From Parastagonospora avenae f. sp. tritici 18332-5 (taxonomy: Eukaryota > Ascomycota > Dothideomycetes > Pleosporales > Phaeosphaeriaceae): a stretch of 29,141 nt of DNA. The stretch spans positions 1 through 29,141 of the forward strand of contig JAFJTR010000159.1 in NCBI GenBank assembly GCA_022559985.1. Reading direction: 5' to 3'. The notes below the pieces were generated by a model, which was given only the letters and a program-made list of their open reading frames with translations, was not told the origin of the DNA and did not search any database. How positions within the stretch are numbered: position 1 is the stretch's first letter; each line of letters starts with the position of its first letter. A program made the position numbers and the translations under genes. Of the stretch, positions 1 to 8,784 are shown in pieces.

Positions 1-273
1 TCAACGCCTGCGCTAACGCGTCTGTCCTCGCCACGCGCGCTGCTTGCTGCCAGCCAGCAAGGGAGCCAACCACTATCTAAGGATGACGCGTTCGAGCTTG
101 AGCTGCGTGAATTGCAGCCAGAGGGGGCTATTGTTGTTCCTACCGCCGCCTCGCGCGCTCCTACAGTTGCTTCAGCTGATGACAACAGCATAGTAGGGCA
201 GGCGCTGGCGGCAGGGCTTGACACGCGCTTTGCCGACAACTTCGATGATATTATCTGGCTAAGGCTGCCTGGC
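1..273 (+). pseudogene. hAT-like (Restless-type) transposase, N-terminal fragment
   Basis: The frame is open from the first base of the window and reads a Ser/Pro/Ala-rich leader followed by an acidic stretch with DDNSIVGQALAA (about 184-219) and FADNFDDIIWLRLP (about 232-273). This resembles the N-terminal region of fungal hAT-family transposases, where FADNFDGI-W-RLP precedes a BED-type zinc finger; that comparison is from memory. Similarity ends at about 273. The following bases belong to the HET-domain gene on the other strand, so the zinc finger and catalytic DDE core are absent. No start codon is visible in the window, so the fragment continues to the left. It is probably a transposition or rearrangement scar with no activity of its own. 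It could instead be another low-complexity repeat protein. Confidence 0.45.
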
Positions 274-1116
274 GTAAATGCGGGCCATGATCGCAACCTG
301 AGAACTTTTCTCTGGGTCGTTCGTTTGATCGATACAAAGAGCATCAATCCACATGGTTCTAGGCCGATCGGAGTATCTCAATGCTTTCAGAGCCTGGTAG
401 AGGTTTTCTCGGACAGGATAAGTTTTTCCATAAGAGGAGCAATGGCCCAACCGTGGACTCTTGCTATGGTCACACTCCTGCAGTGAGCCTCCGATATAAT
501 GTTCATCTTTGATAGATGTGAAATTTGTGCAAGGCTCACTACCCCAGACGTAGGATAAAGCTTCGTAGGTGGGTTTCGTTATGCCGCTGTCGAGTATGCA
601 CACTTTCACCATTTGGAGTCTAACTTCATCTTCAGGCGGACCAGGCAAGATCTCGACCAGGCGTATCTGGCTAGTATTGTGATCTAGAGGGCTGTGTACG
701 TAGTGGTCCGTTTTTCTGTACCCGAGTAAAGCGCGAGATGGTGCTGGCTTAAATGGGACTTGTTCCGTCGAGGTGTTGTCCGAGTGAGTCGGATGAAGTA
801 CCGGCCCCTCATTTATCGGCAGCTTAGAATTTAAAAAGGCCTCGTCAATATTGGCAACATCATGAAATCTGTGGGTTGCAATACCTTCGAGTTGCGTGCC
901 GAGATCCGCTTCGCGTCGGCGTTTGTCGTGATCAGGTCTCTCTGTTAAGCAAACAGACTTCTTTTTGTTTCCCTTTAAAATGATGGATTGGCGTGGCGCG
1001 CGGGCCGTGATTCTCGCGATCTGCGATGTCGAAAGTTGCTTAACGCCATAACATCTTTTCTTGGATACTTCGCGATCAGTACGGGAGGTCGTTGAATTTC
1101 ATTTTCTCTTTGACAT
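259..1116 (-). pseudogene. HET-domain (heterokaryon incompatibility) gene, broken at both ends
   Basis: The reading frame from 1098 down to 262 contains the HET-domain hallmarks YEALSYVWGS and, further on, MWIDALCIDQ followed by IMARIYA. HET proteins act in non-self recognition and programmed cell death after hyphal fusion. The only ATG that fits this frame is at 1116-1114, and it is followed five codons later by an in-frame TGA (1101-1099). The next 150 codons have no ATG but read cleanly into the HET domain. A CGA to TGA change (C-to-T, as in RIP or deamination) would explain the stop, but this is inferred. At the 3' end the domain stops right after IYA, where the transposase-like fragment begins, and the frame ends three codons later. 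The second half of the domain and the C-terminal region are missing. It is unlikely to make a functional HET protein unless an upstream exon bypasses the stop. Confidence 0.8.
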
Positions 1117-1589
1117 CTTTGCATTTGTTGATGGAGACAGGTGCCCTAGACGAGTTCAAAAACCAACTAGACGGCATATGTTTCTATCTTATGAACTACG
1201 GACATGAAAGTTCAAGCCGTGCTTGTGACCTTGGGGATCCGCAATGCGCTGGCGTGGCGCTCATGTGGGCTATGCAAGTTCAGGGTTGGACATCCGAACA
1301 GCCTATCAACTCGATCAGCACTCTGCATTGTGCCATCATATCCATAGAAGCCGCTCTTATTTTCCAGAGACTACGAGAGAGAAGTCGGGGCTGGCTGCAC
1401 AGCTTAGGAGTTTGTGCGGGGCATTCAGCCACCATGCATGTGTGCTTCCGGTGAAGCCAAAAGACTGCGAACACAGCCTAACAAGGTCTAGCGACGATAC
1501 CTGGTCGCGCAATGCCTCTTAGTGTAGCCTGTATATTTTTGCAACATCGTGAACGCCACGAATAAAAGAGAGATTCATCAGCACAGGGA
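1117..1589. other. Intergenic stretch upstream of the HET remnant
   Basis: Both strands have short open frames here, up to 120 codons on the plus strand. They overlap each other in different frames, lack recognisable motifs and have no convincing start context. The region may hold decayed upstream parts of the HET gene, but nothing can be assigned. Confidence 0.3.
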
Positions 1590-2145
1590 GTGTCGTAGGA
1601 TTGTGCAGCCTGGCTATCTTCACGACACTTATGTTGATTGTGTGTGCATTTCATGCTTGCATATCTTGTATATCTTCAACATAACTAAGGTATGAGCATG
1701 TGTGAATTGTGACGATGTAGCCTGGATGTGTTTATAGCATTTAAGGCATGAGCGTGTGCGTTGTGTGATTGTGCAGCTTGGATGTATTCACAGTACTAAC
1801 ATGTTCAGCATATGTATTTCGTGATCGCGTAGCCTGAATATGTTCACAGCATTAACGGCTTCAGCAGATCCATTTCATGATAGCGTAGCCGGTATGTCTT
1901 CATAATTTTCCAGTCATCAGCGAGTACGTTGTGGGATAGCAGAGCCCGGAAATCTTCATAGTATTAACAGCTTTAGCATATGCATTTTACAATAGCGTAG
2001 CATGGACAAATTTACAGCATCATCAACATCAATACATGCATTTCATGATCGCGTAGCCTATGAATCTTCATAGCATTAAGAGCATCATCACATCTGAATC
2101 ACATTCACATAGCCTGCACATCTTCACCGCATCACAGATCACAAG
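1590..2145. repeat. Degenerate 56-bp tandem repeat (minisatellite)
   Basis: About ten head-to-tail units share a core close to TGATAGCGTAGCCTGGAT followed by TCTTCA-AGCATTAACAGC. Taking the position of the GTAGCC-like core, copies fall at 1605, about 1661, 1717, 1773, 1829, 1885, 1942, 1997, 2053 and 2109. The spacing is 56 bp with at most 1 bp deviation. Units differ by many substitutions but very few indels, so the period has been kept while the sequence drifted. There is no coding potential that follows the repeat (56 is not a multiple of 3). Confidence 0.9.
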
Positions 2146-2149
2146 AAAA

Positions 2150-2286
2150 TTTTCCAGCCCATTTCATTCATTCACCCCTTCTTCTCTTCAAACCCCACCT
2201 CCCCTCACCAAACCACCCCACCACCCCCGAAAACCCAAACCCGCAAGAGAAAAAAAAAATACACCCCAAACCTTACCAAAACTTAT
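2150..2286. other. G-poor C/T/A-rich tract
   Basis: The plus strand is almost free of G over about 120 bases and rich in CCACC, CCCC and A runs, including a 10-base A run near 2251. It lies just 3' of the small minus-strand gene ending at 2287, where it would be a G/T-rich 3' untranslated region, and directly follows the 56-bp repeat. Confidence 0.6.
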
Positions 2287-2545
2287 TCAGTTGGCGCGAT
2301 TTGCAGCGCACAGCTCGAACGCGATGCCCTTCTGCACCGTGCATCCACCAACCGGCGCGCCAGATTTGTAGCCAAACCCGGCCACAACGTACGCTTTCTG
2401 GTCACACCACTTGTTGGCAAAACACTGATAACCCAGACAATCCTCTCCACCCGCAACCTGAATGCCACCGTCGTGTTTGGGCATGGTTCTGGAGCGCGCC
2501 CATGACCACGAGGGGCAGCATGAGATAGGCGAGATTGAACTTCAT
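2287..2545 (-). CDS. Putative small cysteine-rich secreted protein
   Basis: An ATG at 2545 in a good fungal context (CCACC ATG AAG) opens a hydrophobic start, MKFNLAYLMLPL. The cysteine-rich continuation is in a different frame and ends at 2287. A 52-bp intron (2458-2509, GTGGTC...TTCAG) joins the two in phase 0 and gives 68 residues with five cysteines (about 19, 24, 30, 51 and 62). Motifs include EDCLGYQC, KWCDQK and PVGGC. The donor is weak and there is no clear branch site, so the alternative is an unspliced gene with a one-base frameshift. Short length, hydrophobic N-terminus and clustered cysteines suggest a secreted protein; the function is unknown. A CCAATCA motif lies at 2881, about 335 bp upstream of the ATG. 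Confidence 0.45.
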
Positions 2546-3176
2546 GGTGGAGGTCTGTGCATAGACGTTATGATTGAGAATATTCGAAGTTCTTTGGATG
2601 ATGTTTGCATGTAGTGTGATACTGAGGCAGTTGAAAGTAGTTGGTTGAAGCAAGTAAGGTCTGCTGAGGCCAAAGGAGTGTGTAGACGGGGGCTCGCCTA
2701 TTGTTATTGTCCTGTCGTCAAAGTCGCGGTCACCTCGAGTTATATTATATACTCCAATTGGCCCGTGCTGTGCACTTGAATACGTGAGTGCGGGTCGCCG
2801 CTCGTTTGGCAAACGAGGAGATAGTCATCAAGACGGCAAGATGAGCCAACTATGTGCTGCGCTCGACGTCAAGCAGACGACCAATCACCGAGGGTAAAAT
2901 CTGAAGACTGGAAACGAGACGAATACGGAAAAAGTCCAAACTTAGATAGATTTCATAGAATTCTACGATCAAAGAGCCATATCATACAAACGAGCGCTGC
3001 TAGATACCCAGCTTTTACTTGAGTACGCCACAATTAGAGATGAACGTAAAAGAGCCCTAGCCAACAGGGCCTAAAGGTATCGAGGGACGCGGATCTTTCC
3101 TGCTCTGCGAGTAACAAGAGTACATTGGACTATCCGCTGTCAGTATCGCTCGCACTCGCCATGACTTGAGGTAAAC
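2546..3176. other. Intergenic: 5' flank of the small gene and 3' flank of the FAD oxidase
   Basis: No supported gene. The minus-strand frame is open upstream of the ATG at 2545 as far as 2812 but has no family features. A CCAATCA box is at 2881-2887. The rest is ordinary spacer before the stop of the FAD oxidase. Confidence 0.5.
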
Positions 3177-5108
3177 TTACTCTTCGTATCCCGTCCATCC
3201 CACACACTTCCAGCAATTGAACAGGCCAGTGGGATCGTATCGCTTCTTCACCGCCAGTAGGCGATCGTAGTTCTCACCAAAGAACGTTTGCTGCCAATTC
3301 TCCTCTTGCCAATCAGCCTCATTCATGTAGCACCCGCCGCCTGGCGTCAGTGCTTTGAAGGGTTGCACGGATGCGGAGACTGTGTTCTGAATCTGCGTCC
3401 GGACGTTAGGCGGGGTAGTCGAGGTCCATGCCGCACCCATGACGACGTGCCAAAGAGTATCTCGCCAGGCGGGATTGAGACCGGTTTTGCTGTTGTCAGG
3501 CTGGTTGAACGGGCCGGTGGCATAAAGCTGTGCGCTGCCGATGCCCTTATTCGTATAAGAGAACTGCATCGCTGTGAGGACAGCGTCGACCAGCTGTCCG
3601 ACATTGTCGTTGGTTGAGAATAAATCGCGCGGAATGAGACGCCCAGCTACCATAATGCCGAGTCCGACGGGTCCGTTTCGTGAAATCTCTGGAGTCTCTG
3701 TGAATTCATGCCACTCCGAAAAGGTCTTAAAGCTGTAATATTTGGATTCGCCAATGTCCAGACCAGGATAGCCATCGAGGAAGTTGCGCCATTGTGCGGT
3801 GATGCCCTTGATTGCGTCAATATCATCAGAAGGCAGTATCTGTAAAGACACGATGTGGTCTTTGAGAACAAAGTTGTAGCCAGCCAGGCCATGCTCTGCG
3901 AATTGTGTCTGGTTATGAGCCAGGGCAGTAAGGATGTCTCGGTGTACCTTGGACTGAGTAATATCAAGAAGACCCTTCGGCTTAGGGAAATTGGCCCGGA
4001 AGCTGTAGACATTGATGGGCACGGCCGGATGCAACTGGAATCTGTACGAGGTGAGGACAGCATAATTACCTCCGCCACCCCCGCGCATGGCCCAGAAGAG
4101 GTCGGGGTCGGTGCACTCGTTGATCGTGCGTAAGATACCATCCGCTGTGACGACATCGAATTCGACGGCCTGGTCAACCATCAAGCCATACTTGGGACCC
4201 AAAGGTCCATGACCGCCGCCTTGACCATAGCCTCCGGCAATGCCAGCCGAACTGACGGCTCCCACCGTAACAAGCATACCTAGTGGCTCGAAGAAAGTCC
4301 ATGCTTCGTGAGCTTGTATGCCTGCACCGATCTCGCCGATGTTCTCATAGTGTGTTTTGCAACCTTGTGGTTGGAAAGTCTTATGGTATTTCGTTTCCTT
4401 CATGTTGTAAGTCCAGATAGCGAGCGAATTAGCAGAGTTGGATCGCCCCAAGTAATCGTGCCCGGTGTTCTTGATAGATAGGCGAATGCCATGCTGGCGG
4501 ACGAAATCCAATGTCGTGCTTATATCTTCTGCATCGTGTGCCTCAACATGATATGTGGAGAGTCTGCCGAGCGAGCATTCTCCGGAAACCGGCGAGGAAG
4601 GCTCCAGGGAATTGAGAAGGCAGTTCGCCTGACCGCATGTTTCCCAGTCGAGGAACTCCATAGCACCATACTGGGATGTTCGTGCGACGGGATCTCCGTA
4701 TGACGTGGCTACTTTGTGGCAGCTGTCACTAGAGTTCCCGTTGTAACATGGTGCTGCCCAGGGTGTCGTCGATCGAAGATTGCCATGAATGCTCTGGTTG
4801 AACTGGCTCCAATCACTGCTAGAGGGCCAGCAATCTTGTCCAGGAACGCATGTGTAATTTGATGCATTCACTTGGTTGTGAACAGTAGGGCCGTCGGAGA
4901 CTGGAGTGTGTGATCGCCATGAGATGGCATTAGTATAGTAGCCACCGATGGCTAAGAGGCCGACAGTCGGCAAAATGATCTTCCAGGCAGATCTGCGTGA
5001 ACGCTGTTCCTGTATCGCCCGTGTGTAGATCCGGTACTCCCTCTCGAAGTGCTCATCGATATATGCAGACTTCTCGTCTAAACGCGCTCCATGCCCATTG
5101 GTAGCCAT
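3177..5108 (-). CDS. Membrane-anchored FAD-linked oxidoreductase (BBE-like, PCMH fold)
   Basis: A single exon encodes 643 residues. Residues 1-40 are charged and cytosolic-like. A hydrophobic segment at about 42-62 is followed by a Cys- and Asn-rich region, which suggests a type II membrane anchor with the catalytic part in the secretory lumen or outside. The FAD-binding PCMH domain spans about 175-360. NTGHDYLGRS (His217) matches the histidine that binds FAD covalently in berberine-bridge-enzyme-like proteins. GGYGQGGGHG at about 292-301 and GGGGG at about 343-347 fit the cofactor site. The C-terminal BBE segment (about 593-638) has YMNEADW, NWQQTFFG and YDPTGLFNCW. No cysteine sits in the GGYGQGG loop where bicovalent family members carry their second FAD link, so a single covalent link is likely. 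The family includes isoamyl alcohol oxidase-like enzymes. The substrate is unknown and no biosynthetic cluster surrounds it. Confidence 0.92.
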   Translation of the reverse strand: MATNGHGARLDEKSAYIDEHFEREYRIYTRAIQEQRSRRSAWKIILPTVGLLAIGGYYTNAISWRSHTPVSDGPTVHNQVNASNYTCVPGQDCWPSSSDWSQFNQSIHGNLRSTTPWAAPCYNGNSSDSCHKVATSYGDPVARTSQYGAMEFLDWETCGQANCLLNSLEPSSPVSGECSLGRLSTYHVEAHDAEDISTTLDFVRQHGIRLSIKNTGHDYLGRSNSANSLAIWTYNMKETKYHKTFQPQGCKTHYENIGEIGAGIQAHEAWTFFEPLGMLVTVGAVSSAGIAGGYGQGGGHGPLGPKYGLMVDQAVEFDVVTADGILRTINECTDPDLFWAMRGGGGGNYAVLTSYRFQLHPAVPINVYSFRANFPKPKGLLDITQSKVHRDILTALAHNQTQFAEHGLAGYNFVLKDHIVSLQILPSDDIDAIKGITAQWRNFLDGYPGLDIGESKYYSFKTFSEWHEFTETPEISRNGPVGLGIMVAGRLIPRDLFSTNDNVGQLVDAVLTAMQFSYTNKGIGSAQLYATGPFNQPDNSKTGLNPAWRDTLWHVVMGAAWTSTTPPNVRTQIQNTVSASVQPFKALTPGGGCYMNEADWQEENWQQTFFGENYDRLLAVKKRYDPTGLFNCWKCVGWTGYEE

Positions 5109-6244
5109 GACGAAAGCTGGGTTCGTATGGTTTGAAAGTAGAGTAGTATAGTTTGCTCAAAGATATGATTCCAATTTGTCTCTCGTTGTCTAGTAGCAAG
5201 AAATGTACCGAAGGACAAGCCGCTGGCGAGTCCTTATATGCTGAACATCCGCCAAGTTACAGCAGCTACGCCGCGAACAGGCAATTGTATCGCAGAGGCC
5301 GTCCACTCATCATGGCAGACCGCCGTCAGGAATAGTGATGCTGCCCCGAAGCTAGCCCCCATCTACCCATATTTGGGCAAAGGCTGATGTATCTCAGCCT
5401 CAGCCCCCAATCTCACCTCCTGGCATTGGCCAATCACAGGGCTCAATCTGCATGCAGATGCCGCCTTCCGTCTAGCCATCGAGTCCTGCAATCTTCAGGC
5501 AACGACGATGGAAAATTCTCGACATGGATGCTGATATTGTAGTAAGGTGCCATGTCGTGACGTCGAGGCGGTAAGCGAACCACAGCGGAGGACGTGATGC
5601 AGTTCGCTAACAGCCCCACCGTTCGGCTTCGATGCCTAGCGGCTGCAGTTCAGACGCAGCGAATATGCCTTACAGCTGAGATATAACGGCTTCGGGGCTG
5701 ACTTTTCCTAGATGTTCGCATGCTGCAGGTCGTCATTTCTGGCGCTTGTGAGCGGAATGTGAGAGGCTGAGCGTGCAGGTAAGAGCTGAAGGACGTTGAG
5801 ATGGGACGCTCTGAATATCACCAATGACGTCTGCAGCGGTGCGCATTTGTTGCGATGGCATAAATTGATGATTGTGACGCGGAAGCACAAGAATTTTGGT
5901 CTGATGGTTGATGCTGGAGCTCACGCATCGTGTTCAATGTTGGCCCCTGGTCATGCGCGCCGAAGTACGTCCGAGGGGAAGGTGCAACAGAGCAGTCGCG
6001 CAGAAAGTGCGTCCGGAGGTCCGGAGTGAGATCAATGATTCGAAATCGTCTGTTCATAGACAGCAAGGTGGTACTTGGATGCCAACCTAGTTTGCCGGGA
6101 TCGCAGAGTGAGTACAGTTGAGAGTTTTGTGCCCTAGGTCCAACAAGGATTGTCCGTTAAGGACGCAGTTTATCCCATTGAATGGGAGGAGTGTCTTTCG
6201 ATTGAAACCACGATAGTTTCGGGTCATGATTTGAATTGAGCGCT
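5109..6244. other. Intergenic: FAD oxidase promoter side and 3' flank of the next gene
   Basis: No convincing gene is present; the open frames are short and mutually overlapping. The part nearest 5109 is the promoter region of the FAD oxidase. A palindromic CCAAT site is at 5425-5434. Confidence 0.5.
5425..5437. promoter_or_regulatory. Palindromic CCAAT box (ATTGGCCAAT, extended CCAATCA)
   Basis: The sequence ATTGGCCAATCAC carries CCAAT on both strands and the CCAATCA form preferred by the fungal HAP/CBC complex. It lies about 320 bp upstream of the FAD oxidase start. Binding is inferred from the motif alone. Confidence 0.35.
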
Positions 6245-6922
6245 CTAGAAGTAATCGAACCCGTTGTACCAGACGTATCCCAGAACAGCCACGGCGTTCA
6301 GCGCAGCATATGGAAGGCTCATCTCGACGACACTCCAGATCCACAGCGTACCGACCGGCGGCGCTGCCTTCATTACATTGAAGTACCCGTGTTTATTGCC
6401 AGAGTACACCAGGAAGCAGCCAGCCGCTATCGAGCCGATGCAGAAGGCAAGATCTCGCAGCAAAGGCAAGCGGTAGGCTAGGTTGACATGGGTCAGATAC
6501 ACCAACAGGATGAAGACGGGCATTGCCGTGCCTGCCCGCTTGAAGATCTCGCCCCAGACGATGTCTTCGCGGTATTGACTGTACACGATGACATCCAACG
6601 TGAGGTGCAGCGCGCCCATGGAGGCCGAATACAGCAGCGCATCGCCAAGCGGGCCTATGGCGGCGTCCTCGTCCTCCGCGGAAGTGCTTGAAGACACATC
6701 GTCGACTCGCACTCGTCCTGCAGCCTTGTCCAGCTCTTTCTGCCTTTCCTCTGCTAATTCAAAGAGTGTTTTGCCCTTGGGTCCGGATCGGTCGGGGTGC
6801 TTCAGGAGGTAATCGACAGCTGTGTTGTCGAGGTCGTCGGTCGCCTGGAAGGTGCTACCAGTGGCTTTTCCTTTGGATTTGAAGTCCTGTGCTCGCCTCT
6901 CTTTGCGGTTCCCAGCAGCCAT
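6245..6922 (-). CDS. Four-helix membrane protein, probably fungal DUF7719 family
   Basis: The frame encodes 225 residues starting MAAGNRKERRA. An earlier in-frame ATG at 7102 would add an atypical leader running into the neighbouring promoter, so 6922 is preferred. Residues 1-90 are hydrophilic, with NRKERRAQ at the start and an acidic stretch at about 74-88. Four hydrophobic segments follow, at about 93-114, 131-149, 157-174 and 190-215, ending GYVWYNGFDYF. The architecture matches an uncharacterised fungal membrane protein family that I believe is DUF7719; the name is from memory and less certain than the topology. It shares a 213-bp divergent promoter with the GPI12 gene. No catalytic motif is visible and the function is unknown. 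Confidence 0.72.
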   Translation of the reverse strand: MAAGNRKERRAQDFKSKGKATGSTFQATDDLDNTAVDYLLKHPDRSGPKGKTLFELAEERQKELDKAAGRVRVDDVSSSTSAEDEDAAIGPLGDALLYSASMGALHLTLDVIVYSQYREDIVWGEIFKRAGTAMPVFILLVYLTHVNLAYRLPLLRDLAFCIGSIAAGCFLVYSGNKHGYFNVMKAAPPVGTLWIWSVVEMSLPYAALNAVAVLGYVWYNGFDYF

Positions 6923-7135
6923 GATTTGTGGTCGTGAACGTCGTGGTGTGCGTCCAACGCGTTGATGAAGGAGAAAAGTCGCGTGAGGCTCTGGACCCTG
7001 GATGACGCGTTGGGGCCAAAGCTCCGTCCCCGTTTCATGGCTCTCTCTGTCGACACTCTCCCCGTCAGCGTACCCAGTACAACACCAATGCAAACACTGC
7101 ATACGTAACCAAAGCTACCTGAGAAGACCACCAAC
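6923..7135. promoter_or_regulatory. Divergent promoter between the four-TM protein and GPI12
   Basis: A 213-bp gap separates two ATGs pointing away from each other. It must contain both promoters and both 5' leaders. No distinct TATA element was identified. Confidence 0.55.
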
Positions 7136-8078
7136 ATGAACTGGCTCGGCTGGGCCTTTATGCCCCTCATCTTCTTTGGGTTCTGGATGTACACAAGCAC
7201 GCTGAGCGCGTCTTTCCCCACACTCCGCAACAAGCGCATATTGCTGCTCATTGCCCACCCAGACGATGAGGCCATGTTCTTCGCACCTACCTTGCTTGGT
7301 TTGACGCGTCCGGAGAATGGCAACCACGTCAAAATCTTGTGCCTGAGCAGCGGTATGCAGTCTGCAGCCACATTCATGCATCAAACACTAAAAATGCCGT
7401 GCTACAGGAGACGCCGACGGGCTGGGTGAGATTCGCAAGAAAGAGCTGGTCAAAAGTGGTCTCAAACTAGGCATCGGACATAAGGATGACATACTGATCA
7501 TCGAGGACAAGTACGATGCCACATTTGGTATGCAGTGCGTGCGACTAACAGCGCGCAGGAATTTTCCGGATTCCATGACGGTGACATGGCATCCCCGTCT
7601 TATTTCCAATCTCCTGACCGCTGCTTTTGCTCCGACCATGGCTTCTGTGTCAGCCAAAGAAGCACCGCAAGCTACCATAGATACCATCATCACTTTTGAC
7701 GCATACGGTGTCTCCTCCCATCCAAACCACATATCACTACACGATGGTGCACACACCTTCCTCAAGGCGCTCATGCACCGACACGCCGGTTGGGAGTGTC
7801 CGATAAAGCTGTATACCCTCACAACAACCTCCATCTTTCGCAAGTACCTCAGCATATTTGATGCACCCTGGACGATCATCGCTGCAATCATGCGGAAGAA
7901 AGAGCTTGGCGGGTTTCCGACACCGATGCTGTTCGCCAGCTCACCGGTCGGTTACAGAAGAGCGCAGATTGCGATGACGAAGGCGCACGAGAGTCAGATG
8001 CGCTGGTTCCGCTGGGGCTGGATTACCCTGTCGCGTTACATGATCATCAACGACCTGAAGAAAGAGAAAGTACCGTGA
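7136..8078 (+). CDS. GPI12: N-acetylglucosaminyl-phosphatidylinositol de-N-acetylase (PIG-L/GPI12)
   Basis: This enzyme removes the acetyl group from GlcNAc-PI, the second step of GPI-anchor synthesis on the cytosolic face of the ER. Three exons, 7136-7352, 7408-7510 and 7559-8078, encode 279 residues. Introns are 55 bp (7353-7407, GTATGC...CTACAG) and 48 bp (7511-7558, GTACGA...CGCAG with a GACTAACA branch site), and splicing keeps the frame. An N-terminal hydrophobic helix (about 3-22) fits an ER signal anchor. The zinc and catalytic motif AHPDDE is at 40-45, followed by SSGDADGLGEIRKKEL at about 70-85 and the second zinc motif HPNH at 161-164, so all family motifs are intact. The length fits the family. 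The start has a good context just downstream of a divergent promoter. Confidence 0.95.
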
Positions 8079-8769
8079 GCATTGTTCTATCAGGCTCAAA
8101 TTGAATGGCTCCATGTCTACTTGTTCAAGAAATGTGCTTTCTTTCAAGGACAAAATTTCGGCTCGGTCGCATCTCTCAGAATGTCAAGCACGCCACGAGC
8201 CTTCCACAACAAGCTCGCAGCAGTGCGTGTGATCCGTCAATCTATTATCCCACGCGATATGCCATTTATCCCACGCGATATGCCATGGTCTGATCATCTT
8301 CAGACGACCAAAGCTCCGGTTGCTGCCGCTCCTGGTAAATGGCCGGAGGACGGGAGGCATTCCCCGCTAATCGCTGTGCGTGAAGGCCTCCCTGATAGGC
8401 TGGAAGCTATGCGTGTGTCACGTTATCATGCGCCTTTGTCGGCTCGGGCATGACATGCATAAAGTTCGCAGCCTACTCCGCTTCTTCGTCCTTCTGTACT
8501 TCGTTGCACGATTATTCGCTGCAGAATAAAAAACTGCTCGTGCCTCTTAGGCTCATTTTCACGCATTTCACAAGCTTCACCAGCTTGTGTATGTCTCGTC
8601 CACTCGGCGATAGCCCACTTACGAAACTTCTACCAAATATGGACGTGTATACCAATTTCTGACCATAAGGTATACTTTCCAACAATTGCACAAGGGGATT
8701 TCGCCCGAGGCCCTGACCAACAGGCCAAATACAGCTTTGACGCTGCTGATTTCCAAGCGCTATTGGTCA
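8079..8769. other. Intergenic: GPI12 3' flank and F-box gene promoter
   Basis: No gene is supported; the plus-strand open frames lack motifs. The stretch contains a 21-bp tandem duplication at 8245-8287. Confidence 0.5.
8245..8287. repeat. 21-bp direct tandem duplication, two copies
   Basis: ATCCCACGCGATATGCCAT occurs at 8247 and again at 8268, a period of 21 bp. The copies are identical over their first 19 bases, so the duplication is recent compared with the larger arrays in the window. Confidence 0.85.
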
Positions 8770-8784
8770 ATGCCAATCCTCGTC

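Noticed and set aside
1092..1522. Overlapping plus-strand frames upstream of the HET remnant
   Set aside because: Two frames overlap each other and an opposite frame; none has motifs, so they are most likely chance.
6245..7102. Longer N-terminus for the four-TM protein (start at 7102)
   Set aside because: The extra 60 residues are Cys/His/Arg-rich and unlike the family, and would overlap the GPI12 5' leader; MAAGNRKERRA at 6922 is a typical start.
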